64,000 bases of DNA from Haemonchus contortus (Eukaryota; Nematoda; Chromadorea; Rhabditida; Trichostrongylidae). The notes under the pieces were generated by a model. The model did no database searches. It saw only the letters and a program-made list of their open reading frames with translations, and was not told the origin of the DNA. The position numbers and the translations under genes are program-made. The stretch covers positions 1,716,326 through 1,780,325 of the forward strand of contig LS997562.1 in NCBI GenBank assembly GCA_000469685.2. The letters run 5' to 3'. Positions 1 to 11,177 of this stretch are shown piece after piece; positions within the stretch are counted from its first letter, which is position 1; every line of letters begins with the position of its first letter.

Positions 1-815
1 TTTGCGGCTTCTTTTCTCTCGATAAAAATGAACTTTTGAATTGGGGATTTTTGAAGAAATAATCTTCTCGCTTTCCCTAACAAAAGTATGGCTAGAAAGT
101 CATCTTCATACGAGCCACATTATGCTCTAATACTTCGAGAAATGGTAGAAGGCGGCCTACTCATAACGTGATCTCAACGAACTTCTCGGCGACGGAACAG
201 TCGGCCTTAGCCTAGTGAAGAATGGAATCTGCTTCTGCAGTCGCCCTATACACCAACAAATACTCCTTTGGATTATCACGTCAATCGCCCTTTGGAGAAT
301 TGGTTAACGAACACATTTTTCGACGAAGCGGTGGTCTGATGGCCAACGTCAAGGCGTGATCGCTTCTAACAATCGAAACTTCTCCCCCTGTGGAATCCAA
401 CCGCCCAGCAATGGGAAGCAGTGCTTGACGTAGATGGTCGATGTGTTTCGGAGCAATTATTTGAACATGTCTTTGCTAGATATTTCTACCGTTTCCTCAA
501 GTAAAATTTTCTGAAAAAAAATCCGCAATACCTATGCATCAACCTAATATTATACATTGAACGGAAAATCGTCAACTTCTTCTTGAAGAGTAGCCTATGA
601 TCCACTTCTTCGTTGCCACGCTTCGAAAAAAAAATTGGGAGCAATTGAGATAGTGCCTTTGTCGGAGTTCGAAGATGAAAGAGACAGAAAGACGAAGTGT
701 AAAAAAGGCATTTTACGGGAGTCACACTCGAAGAATCAAAATAAGCAATTAGAAACTGGAGAATTAAAATTCGAATGTAAATTTGAGGCTATTTATGAAC
801 CACTACCCCACATTA
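1..815. other. intergenic, no supported gene
   Basis: I see no exon with good splice sites or a recognisable protein here. Short open frames on both strands (for example minus 486-725) have no family signal and look like chance. Confidence 0.5.
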
Positions 816-817
816 TG

Positions 818-1120
818 GCAGAGGAGGTGTAGTGGCATGTGGCGCACTTCATACACGCACGGTCACGGGTTTGAATCCCGGATCGATATCTGCATGGGCA
901 AACCAAGCCTCCCATCCCTCTGGGTTATTTGGTACCAGACTCGTTTGGGAGGACAAAAGCACTGAGTTGTACATCGGCTGGCCACCGCAAGTCATTGTAT
1001 AGGCCACGTACGCACTCATTACGCCACTGCGATTCTGAATGGAAGTCGAGTTCGGGGGCGCATCCCTCAGACGGGATTTATTAACGCCTCAAGACTTTAT
1101 CCTTTATCCTTTTATTCTAC
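818..1120 (+). mobile_element. tRNA-derived SINE, near full length
   Basis: One of about 16 copies of a ~290 bp element. It begins with a tRNA-like head: an A-box-like GGTGTAGTGGC near 826, then a B-box-like GGTTTGAATCCCGG near 868-882. A conserved body follows (GTACCAGACTCGT, GCTGGCCACCGCAAGTCATTGTATAGG, ACGCCACTGCGATTCTGAATGGAAGTCGA) and it ends near CCTCAGACGGGATTTATTAACGCC. An internal pol III promoter is inferred from the boxes. Confidence 0.8.
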
Positions 1121-1544
1121 ATTATACGAGCTTTTCCCTCTTTCTCGTTCCTCCCGCCTTCCTCTCCTTACTACTGTCGTCCTAAAAAGTATACAGTTGA
1201 TGAATGTACCAAAGAAATCGCCAGTTTACGATTTGAGCTGGTTCTCCAGAGTTTTTTCTTCTTTTTCTACTCACGGTACGAAGTTACTGCAACTGGTGCC
1301 TATTTGGTCTGGACTGGCTCTACTTTTCTTCTGGCGGTTGTGTTAGCTGCCTGAACGAGCTCTACTTCTGCCTCAGCGATGCAGTTGGGCTGAAAATGTA
1401 GCGGAATGTGGCGACAAGTGCTCTAGGGCGAGGAACATTACACTGGAATTACCATAACGCAGTATTCTACCGGCAGGAATAGTAGTCTGTAGGTAATTGC
1501 GCTGTGATGGATCTTTTCAACTAATTTAACAAATTTTCTATGCA

Positions 1545-1715
1545 GAGGCGGAGATGGTGTTTGAGCAGATTGTGCACTGACACAACATGGGCGAGGGATC
1601 GAGTCCCGGACAGTGGTTCGCCCGTCAGGCTTAGCCTTCCATGCCTTCAGGATCGGTTTATAAATGCCAAACTCATCTGGGAAGATAAATGCACTGACAT
1701 TGGTAAACGCCAAGA
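1545..1715 (+). mobile_element. tRNA-derived SINE, degenerate and 3'-truncated
   Basis: The head is recognisable: GGCGGAGATGGTGTTTGAGC, then GGGATCGAGTCCCGGA as B box, then CTCATCTGGGAAGATAAATGCACTGAC. The 3' half is missing or diverged. Confidence 0.65.
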
Positions 1716-2023
1716 AGCTCTGCCTTCTATTTCTCTGCCATTCGGGTTTGCAGCGGCTGAAACTGGAGGAATTAGATACCCCTCGAGCAATCGCTCGAAT
1801 AGTTCGAAAATCCTGACTGCTGCATAATGCTTAATGGGGCAATCAAATGAAGTGAAGTGGATTTAAAGGCTATTTGCGGAAAAGTGCCTTCAAGGCAGTT
1901 TTTCTATAGCCTCGTACAACTAAAAGTCTTGAATTTCTTTTGATATTGTTCAATCCCGTTTTGGTGCACTCAAATCCCATTTAGAACGTAGTGACTCTTT
2001 AACTGCCTTTGTTGCCTTTACAT

Positions 2024-2205
2024 GCAGTGACCAGCCGATGTGCAACTCAGTGCTCTTATCTTCCCAGACCACTCTAGTAAAAACTATTCGGCTCCTGAAG
2101 TATGGGAAACTTGGTTGCCCTGCACGGGTACCAATCCGGGATGAAATCTCAGATCATGTGTGTGTCATAGCGCGCTGCCTACCACTACACCACGTCTGTC
2201 TGCTT
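2024..2205 (-). mobile_element. tRNA-derived SINE, partial, reverse orientation
   Basis: On the plus strand the reverse complement of the head is seen (TACCACTACACCACGTC at ~2179-2195). The body motif is reversed (CAGTGCTCTTATCTTCCCAGACCACTCTAG, ~2048). The 3' portion is truncated. Confidence 0.65.
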
Positions 2206-3084
2206 AGTGGAGATGGCAGGGGATTCTGTGTTAGGCGAGGTAGTGTCAGGCATAAAGAGCATGACACCCGAAAGCGCTAGCGTAGGTCCGGGTCCCGTTC
2301 GGGCTGAACTTTCGCCATAACTAAAAATTTTACGATGATATTTCATTGCTAACTGCAGCGAGAAACAGTCGTAAAAAACCAACTCAAACTGAAACAGTTT
2401 TGAAAAATTTATGATTGCATTGTGATTCCTCTACCGACAAGGTTAGCGCTATGGTCAGCTAGGTTACTAACCATAACTAATTCGAAGTGGCGTTGTTCCG
2501 CTCTTGCAGTGGTGGACTGGGCTTTTGAAAACGACGATTGCGTCAAAACGTCAGGCCACTAGTTTTCACCTAACAACCTCGTCGGTAGAATAATTTAATA
2601 CAATCGTAAATGGTATCAAATGCCGAGGTTCTTCGAAAAGAAAAGCTGGAATTCGTTTCGAAACAATAGAGTAAAAAGAGAAGTCTCCGTGTTTTCTAGC
2701 TAAAGACGAATCCCTCACGGTGAACGAGGTTTGAGAGGAAGATTCAACAGTTCGAGAAAATCACATTTGGAGTCTGATGTTGGAATTTCGTCGAAACTCA
2801 ACGACGAAGCTTGAATTTGGAGTTCTGTATCGATGGGAGCTACAATTGTTGACAAGAGAAGCCTTGAACGGGCTCGGAATGATGTCGATGATGATGGAAA
2901 TAGGAGTGAGGCGTGAGGTTCGAGACACGATTTTTTGATTTATGTCTCGAAGACGATCCTCGTTATGAAGGACCAACAGAGTTGGACAGAAGAAGAGGAG
3001 AAGGACAGAAGCAGAAGAATTTTGTTTGTGATCAGTGCTTTGAAAGATGAGTTGTTCTTGAGCTTTAGCGTGAATCGGCGTGGG
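2206..3084. other. intergenic, nothing recognised
   Basis: AT-rich and mixed sequence with short chance frames on both strands. No splice-bounded exon and no known repeat was recognised. Confidence 0.4.
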
Positions 3085-3580
3085 ATATTGATCTCGGGAG
3101 ACCGTTCGAAGTCATCTCAAACAACTTGACATCATCTACAAGAAACTCCGACAGGATTCACATGAACTTGTTCACAAGGGTTCTTTGATAGAAACAACGA
3201 CGTACACTCCAAACGTTCCTTTGATATTTTGCTGGTAACCCCTTCGCCAACACAACTTTCTTCTCGCCGGCTTACTATGCATCTTTGGCGTGCTCGAACC
3301 AACAAAGCCCTGCCCGACACATCAAGATATTCTTGTAGGATTGAAGAGGAATCCTGAGTACTTTCAGACAAAAACACTATTAATTTTTTTATCAGAGCTT
3401 GGGACCTCAATCCATTAGACTTTCAATCATCTGTCCGGATCCTAACGGGTCCGTTTGGAGTGTACGTTCGATCAAAGAACTCTTGTGAACAAGTTCGTGT
3501 GAATCCTGTCGGAGTTTCTGCAGATGAAGTCAAGTTGCTTGAAATGATTTCGAACGGCTCCCGAGAACAATACCCCTCGG
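3085..3580. repeat. inverted repeat pair, arms ~130 bp
   Basis: Positions ~3085-3215 and the reverse complement of ~3448-3580 match over about 130 bases with scattered differences. Shared words include AACTCCGACAGGATTCACA, GAACTTGTTCACAAG and ACGTACACTCCAAACG. The spacer is ~230 bp. Both arms can be read as related short peptide segments, so the arms may come from one duplicated exon or from a transposon. I cannot assign a family. Confidence 0.7.
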
Positions 3581-6500
3581 GTCCGGCTACGACGCTCCTT
3601 TCCTTAGAAAACAAACTCCTCATCTAACTTGGTCCTCTCTTCAGGCTGGAGTCTTAGGACGCAGTAAACTGAGTCAATCTCTCAGTGGAACATCTTGGCG
3701 ATAAAAGGGGCCCCTTCGGAGGACTGTGGATGATCGCTTCATTTGCCCCGAATCTCATCGATTCCTAGATTTGAGTGGAGAAGTGCGGGAGCGTACACGC
3801 AGCGTCAAAAGATGAGTTATGGAGTGAAATATGGTAGTTCTAGACGTGGTTCTACATCTCGACTGCCCTTCATGGGTGCGATATGCCTTCATTAATAGAA
3901 AAGGCAGAATTCTCCCTCCATCCCACACTACCGTTCTTCTTCCTCCGTTCATTGTGTTTCTTTCCATTTATGCCCCATCAAATCACCGGCAAATGTAACT
4001 CGGCCATTTTCTTCCTCTCTTCAGCATTTATTCCGGTCAGTTGCAAGATCTCTATGAATCTATCCCAGCACAACCGATCATAAAGAGTACCTGGGCTGGC
4101 AATGAAGGAGGGTATGACCAAACAAGGTACAAAGGTGGTCATTTAGCGTTCTATCATTTAGTTTTCTACCCTCAGCTGCAGGGGTTCGATTCGGGTCGTG
4201 AAAATGTAGTTGAAGAGTCCTGATCCTGTAAAGCAGAAGAGGGACCGATTTTCGTCCATGGTCGGATCCTCACCTAACCGAATGTTTGCATATTTAGCCA
4301 GCAAACGAATGGCCAACAAAGATATCAGAAATCATGAAGAATACAGAAGAGCTACTGAGACCTCGTGTAGGATAAAAGTTCTCATATTGACACGATAGCA
4401 CAGCACCTTCCTGAAGGCCCTCTATCCGTACCGACTGCACTTCCCTATTTTTTTTTCAATTTTGCCTTTCTCTTATATACCACCGCTTATACAACAGTTA
4501 CCCAATAGGCTTATAGACCTTGCTGTGGCTTACGTAGTGTGCTGTACAGTCTCGGCCCCATTTCGCCTAGCCCAATAGGGCGGATGTTCTGCTTATAAGT
4601 GGTGCCAATATAGTGAGATTCGAGCAGCAAATCGTCGCAAAAAACAGCAATTCGAAAAGTAAAACAGTCTGTTTAGGTTCGATTACAAAAAACGAAAAAA
4701 ATGGAAGCAATAAAGGGTGGGAGATCGGGTGACGCAGTTGATGCAGGGAAGGGGCAGGATGAAAAAAAGGAAAAGTATTAGCAGAGAGTTGTGAATGAGG
4801 CGAAAGGATTATCGTATAGCGCAATGGATAAGCAATGAGCACGTAAACTGCTGTGCTGTTCAGTTCCCGTTCAGAAAGGTCGTCGAAAATGTGAAAATAA
4901 TGGAGTGAGATTGAGTGCAGCTTTTAAGAATGTGAAGCAACACTCCGCACAGATCAGCGTTCGCTTAATTGTTTATTTATCTGTATGCTTGTCTATTTAT
5001 TTACTTGTTTACTATCGACTCCCACTATGACCAAATCACAATAATACTTCATCACTAGGCAGTGAAAGAAGGAAAGAATATAATTGTAATTCAGATAGTA
5101 TTTTTGAGTTAGTTTCGAGGAAAATTAGCAGAAAAGCAAGCAAAGAATGTTGGATGAAGACGACAGGTTCATTCAATCCTCACTAGTTTACGTCTTTTGG
5201 TTACACTCAAGCCAGTGGCCAGAATCTATGTAGTGGGCAGTGACTATTTCTGGTTTAAAAAACAGTAAACACTAATAAAACTCCGAGATCGGTTCTATTA
5301 GATACGAACAACAAAGCTGCCTTCATGAATGAATCCAAATCAAGTCTAGGAAGTGCCATTATTCTCCTCAACAGCTCGAAATGTTGGGGAAATACCTTTC
5401 TTTGCCTGCTTACACTGAAATTTCTAGGGATATCTAGAATGTTCCCAACTTTTTTGGCTGGAAATTTTGGCTTATTCGCAAAGTAAGATTGCCCCCTTAG
5501 CGACTTCCGTGGCCTAAAAGTCGTCTTTGAAAGTTACCAGACTTCTTTTTCAGTTAAATAAACACTTCCTGGAATAACGAAGCCAAATTAGAACTGTGTC
5601 GTTGACCAACAGTGACGCAAGGGATTTGGGACGGATTAGGACAGGAAAGTGGAAAGGCGGGCCTAAGCAGCGATTCGACGACCGCTCCAAGTTGGCATTG
5701 TAAGGGAAATGGGCCAGTGGGCTGGGTACGGGGCCTGGCAAAGGCGCTTACACGGCCAGCATTAACCCAGAAATCATAGTGGGATCTCGTCAAATAATCA
5801 CCACGTCAATCGTCTCACTACCATCGGGCCAAAAATCTTTGTCGACTAGTCAGCGATCCAATCCAGGAGGCAAAACGTCATTTACATCCCACTAACCTAC
5901 ATTACACTATCATTCCTCGATTTATGGAATATGGTCAAAAAAGCTAGAAAAGTGTTCGGCTCCGAAGTAGAGGGGTCAGGCATCTGGAAAATGCGCCACG
6001 GACTTGGTTTTCGCTTGAATTTCCGGTATGCATGCTTTCTTCATACGGCAAGCGGAAGTCGCATTCGATTCTTAGTCTTCATGTCTCCAGGGAATCGGAG
6101 TAAGTCGAGCGGTTCCCCTGTGTGAGTTTGACCTAACAACCCCTGCGTACCATACTGAACACTACCTGACTCCTTTTCGGTATCGCCACCCTGGGTGAGT
6201 TTGATTTGACCGGAATCGCCGGGGCTTATATGGTCATCGTTTCCTTTGCGACAACCGCAGGGACTAACAAACTTCAAATTTGAAATAGTTATACTGTTCA
6301 AATTGAACTGTCTTGATCTTGTTACCCTTAAATATTATTTTTTTGAGAATTCAAACCATTTTTTATAAAAATCATTAGTTTGAAATAGTGAACGTACTAA
6401 AAATAAAAGGGATGGCGTTAAAAGAATGCTTACTTACGAGAATAAGCCACACATTCGAAATTCACTTAGAATAGAAGGGTTATGCGAGCGTGTATCTGAT

Positions 6501-6583
6501 TCATAAAATGAATTAATACATAATACGCATTTTGTATTTTACTATTCGTAGTGATTCCTATCATATAGATGTGTGTATACCGG
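3581..6583. other. intergenic, no supported gene
   Basis: No exon with matching phases or a recognisable product was found. A tRNA-like GGGGTTCGATTCGGG lies near 4183-4197 but I cannot fold a tRNA around it. Open frames at 4567-4842 and 5550-5793 (minus) lack supporting signals. Confidence 0.4.
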
Positions 6584-6812
6584 GAGGCGGAAGTAGTGTA
6601 ATGGCGAATGGCGCACTATCACACACGCAAAGTTCGGGGATCGAATCTCGAACAGTTACTTCCCATTCCAACTAAGCTTCAAATCCTTCCAGGCTCGATT
6701 AATTGGAGGAAAATGTCAGAGTTGTACATCAGCTGGCCATCAAAAGCCATTGTAAGAGCCATCAAAAATTCATTACGATTGTTGATGGAAGTAGAATGCG
6801 GGTGCAGGCGGA
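6584..6812 (+). mobile_element. tRNA-derived SINE, diverged
   Basis: Head GAGGCGGAAGTAGTGTAATGGC, B-box-like GGGGATCGAATCTCGA near 6635-6650, then TTGTACATCAGCTGGCCATC and a TGATGGAAGTAGAATGCGG tail that match the other copies. Confidence 0.7.
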
Positions 6813-9800
6813 CAGACAGCTATTAGTTTCTCTCTAATGTTTTTCGATTGGAATGATTTTGAAAAAACCTTCGTATCACTACCTTCATCTTTTGTAATCG
6901 GTTGATCGAGCAGTGATAGAGAAGGTTTAGACAACTAGCTAGTATTGTACTATACTTACTCCATTCCGGGCATGCAAAATTTAACTTTATTCGGGCTAAG
7001 TTTGTCAGGAAGAAAAGTTCAGACAATTTTTGTTGCTATGCGGTAATAGTAAGGGGGTGGAAGGGGAGATTTCCACTAAGAAGTTCCCGGAAAGATTGAG
7101 AAACGTGGAAAAACGTAGAAATTTTGAAAACATTCTGTTTCTAAGGAGAGACCTGATTGGAAAATCTTCATCGATGCCTACCTCTCCAATTTCCTGTTCA
7201 GCTTGATGGCAGAAAAAAAGAGTTCATCGGCAATTTTTGTATCGTCTTATGTATTCAAAAAATTGGTCCTAATCATTTTTTGCACTATTTTTAAATTTAT
7301 ACCTTTTCCACTCTACCTTTCTACCTTTTTCTTTCTATTCCACATTTTTTTACTATTTACATACATTGTAGGTAACATTGTAGGTTCAATAAACCAGTAA
7401 CGGAGATCAAAACAAATCTTAGACATCACAATCGAAACATCGCTAGATTGGGATTGCTATGTGAGTATGATCGATAGTGTAAGGGGTAGATATGCTGTTC
7501 AGAAAGCGCAGGTCGTGGGTTGGGTCCTAGCTGGAATGAAAATCGCTTGGCCCATCACCAAGCTCCTTCATGAGCCCATCCGTTTACATGAGATCCCGGC
7601 CACTCACACAGAAGGAAGAAGGAAAACTTTCAACACGAAGGCGGCCATCAAAGGGGTTCAACGATATTTCTCAGTTGAATTAGCATTCGAGACGTTTTCT
7701 CGAGTTATGCAGTCAAAATATTATTCGTTTTCGGGATGCGTCATGCTTTCGGTGCCAGTACAGGATTGTAGACATAATTGAATGCTTGAGCGGTTTATAT
7801 AGTGCTGTTCTAGGGCCAGTTTTGAGTTATCACAGCCAAATGAAGAAGAAAGTTATAATGTTGATATGTTTAACATCGGAGGTGTCAGCGTAGACTTTCT
7901 AGATAGGCTCGAAAGTCCTTTTTTCGTCAATTCGGCCAGAACTGCGCGAAATTCAGCGGACTAATTGTAGAGGGCTTTTACAGATTCTGCAACATAGCAG
8001 CTCTTCTCTCTAGATTTTCTTTATAGAGTATGAGAGGAAAATCATGAAAACGACGTGAGGAAATGTAGAAATGACCGTCCGTGCAACTACGAGGTGTGGA
8101 AAAGCCATAAAAGCGGACGTCGTACGACGTTGCGCTTGAGTTGTCACCAAAGAGGTTGTCAGATGGGTGGTGATAAAGGCAGATATAGGCCATCCATATC
8201 GTGTCACCACCGTTTGACTCAAAATGCATTCATGTTGTTTCAGTCAGGCCGCTGGTCGTGGCCATCACCCGCTTCTGCAGTGGAATGTATGGCAACCGGT
8301 CGTCGTCGTCGCCGCCCTCGTCGTCGTCTCTCAGAAGCCAGTCGTTGCAATTCCGTGTCCAAGAAGTCTGGCGATGACTATTTTCGGATCATTAACGTCA
8401 ATGGGATCGATGAAAAGGGTATAACGGTTTTCTGACAAAAACAGTTTTCCAGTCAATAGGGTCTGACAGAGGACGTGCTTAGTCGATCGAGTGGAAACGA
8501 CACAAAAGTAGTAGCCAGTGCGAGGATTCGGGAGGTGGTAGTCAGGGCTCAGAATCAAGGTGGGAATGAATGAGGGCTAAAAACGGCAGTAATTTCGGAA
8601 GTTATTTTAGTTTTTTTCTTATTTTTGAATTACGACCCAAATCCGGAAACTAACTTCATAGCCCAAGTGACTGCCTTTCTAGCTGATTCGGGCTGGAAAC
8701 TTACCCGGTTTCCTTCGATCAGTACTTTGTAAAAGTCGAGTTCATGGCGCGACTTGGAATTTTCTGCCGTGTTATCCTTTTTTCAAACTTCAGTTTCGGG
8801 TAATGGTTTTTTGACTTTGCTTCAATGTTGAGATCGAACTCAATAAGCTGTGTCGCTCGTTTTGCCGAAAAGCCCATATATCCCTATTAATTCCTCATAA
8901 TGAGCTTAATTCGGTCCAGTTGTCGCAGCTTAGCTACAGGATTAGGAGGATCCGAATCGCACTACGAAATCTAACGGTCGAATTAACCTCCTCCTTTCGG
9001 GAGGACTGGCTTGGATCCGTTCTGCCTTGAATGTACGATAGCAAAGTGAACTTCGTGAACCACCTCATGAAATCGTGGCCGTTCCAATTCAATGTTTAGA
9101 TGGGGTCAATTTAATCCGCTGCAATGTGTTCCGATATGGAAAATGTGATTTATGAAGGAATGATGAAGGGAAAAAGTAGATGGACTAAACCACTTCACAC
9201 TTACAACAGTCCGATCTTTCTGGTACCATTCCGGATGCGTCACCGATTGAACTTTTTTCCCAGATTTCGGGGGAGGTCCTGCTCATAATGCTTTTGCTCT
9301 ATCCAATGGGGCAAAAGAATCGCCCACGTTGACACCTTTCCTTTCTCTGAATGATCAGGATCCTATGTCCAATGAACCAGATGGGTAGGTTCTTTTAAAA
9401 ACCTGATTCGGTACGGTTATTGGTTAGCTAGAGCTTTGAGCAGCCGGCACCCATCTTCGCCGATTAAGCGCTTTACTCTCATGAATCGTCTTTCTCTATA
9501 AAATTTACCAGACCTAAAACCCTAAGGGACGCTTGCTCGTATGACTTTTTAGCGGTTTCATGCCATCCTATACTTCACTTGTCAGTTATACCCATCTTAT
9601 TATGCACGGGCGGGCGGGTTCCTTCGCAGATTGGTAGGTGATGTCTTGGTGAAGATTCCTCAGGTGAGACCAAGAGGGTGTGAGATCAATCTTAAGGTGA
9701 GACCAAGATTCTCTGTGCATATCCCTTCACTGACCGCTTGTATTGCGGCCAAAATGGCAGCAGTTGTGGTTTCGAATTACACAGAGGTAGTAGATGAGAA

Positions 9801-11177
9801 GCACTCGTGAAAATATTCTGATAATAAAAAAAATTGTATAATATTCTAATATAATAATATGGTAACACAAAATAAATCAGTTTTAATAGTAACGACAAAA
9901 TAAAGTAGGTATAAATGTGATTTTCTGCGTGGTGTTGCTCGAAAATGTATCTCGTATTTGACATAGAGCTAATCGCCCATGAAAGCCTCCATCTCTAAGG
10001 TTTTCGAGGAACTTCCTAGAATATTCTATGGAGAGATGCCAGCATCTATGAATAAAGGAACGACTCCTCCTGTTGCTCAGAGCCAGCTAGCCGGCCATTT
10101 AGTTAGCCTCCTCCTTCTAGCTTGCCGAACATCTGTTCGCCCCCTGCCTAACTGCTTCTAATCAATACAGCTGGGCCCGCTTAGTAGTAGAAACTGCTTC
10201 CAGTTTTCAAGTCCCATAGGTGTACCCAATCCTGGTTGCCTTTCTCGAATCCGTTTTCGTTCCTTTTACGTAATATTTTCTCTTTCAACTTCCAATATTG
10301 GTCTACGTTTACCGGTCTCCTTCTTTTTTTGTGGATACAGCTGAATAAACTCGAAATCTTTAAAACAATCAAGCAAACAACAAGCAGTAAATAAAAAGAA
10401 ACGTAATGATCTGGATTGGAGGAAGCGCCTGTTATCAGAAACGTATGGAGGCGCTGAATCCTTCGATTACATAGAAGCTCAAAAGGAAAGTTCATCCGTT
10501 TGAAGAGTTTTCCTTAGATAGTAGAGTGGTCCGTAAGTCAGTATAGTTATCGCACTGTTCGCAAGTGGAACCTTCTCTATTACCATTTCTTGATTGAGTT
10601 TTTTTTTTACTATTTTGTTATTTTTTTATTTTTATTTTTCTATGACCACTTGAATTGAACGCATGTGTATGGCCCATTTCGAGGATATGAAGACTAATCA
10701 AATCCGAAGATGAAAAAATATTATAGATCAAATAAATGGAATCGAAAAGCCATACATATTTTCTTATCGTCTATAAGCTTTACATACGCGTACGTTAAGA
10801 GTTCTGAAATTTTCTCTGTCTCCCTAAAATTAAGAAGATTAGAGGAGAAGATGCAGAGACCAATTTCTCTCATTTCTCCGATTTACAGTTGTTTTTTTTT
10901 TGACTTTTCAAAAATGAAAACCAGCGATCACACAGAAGATTCAAGAGCTTTCCTTCTTGGGGGGGAATCTATGCTCTGGACGCGTTTCTGGGATCGGAAC
11001 ATTTCTTTTGACAAATTTCCACTTTGTCTTATTTCCATGAAATTTACGGGCTCTTTTTTCCGAAGAATCTTTGCTTCAAACACGTTTGTTTCTTGATATG
11101 TAACAAATCCTGTCAGCATACTTACTTTTGATTGGCTTTATTTTTTTCTGTTAAATCGAAGAACTGGGATTGTCACC
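6813..11177. other. intergenic, no supported gene
   Basis: A 4.4 kb stretch without a supported gene. It has a trinucleotide run (GTCGTCGTCGTC, ~8300-8330), AT-rich tracts around 9830-9900 and several open frames. The most protein-like frame is minus 10181-10495 (hydrophobic segment followed by KKRRRP), but it has no homology signal and I do not call it. Confidence 0.4.

Noticed and set aside
7450..7620. tRNA-like sequence (GCAGGTCGTGGGTTGGGTCC)
   Set aside because: No foldable cloverleaf and no match to the SINE consensus.
8055..8435. 126-codon frame with an Arg-rich run
   Set aside because: The Arg run is the GTC/CGT trinucleotide repeat read in frame; frames on both strands are open because of it.
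10181..10495. 104-codon minus-strand frame with a hydrophobic stretch and KKRRRP
   Set aside because: No homology signal, no splice or trans-splice context, and similar-length chance frames occur nearby.
10710..11096. 128-codon plus-strand frame
   Set aside because: Composition follows the local AT bias, an opposing frame overlaps it, and no family resemblance is visible.
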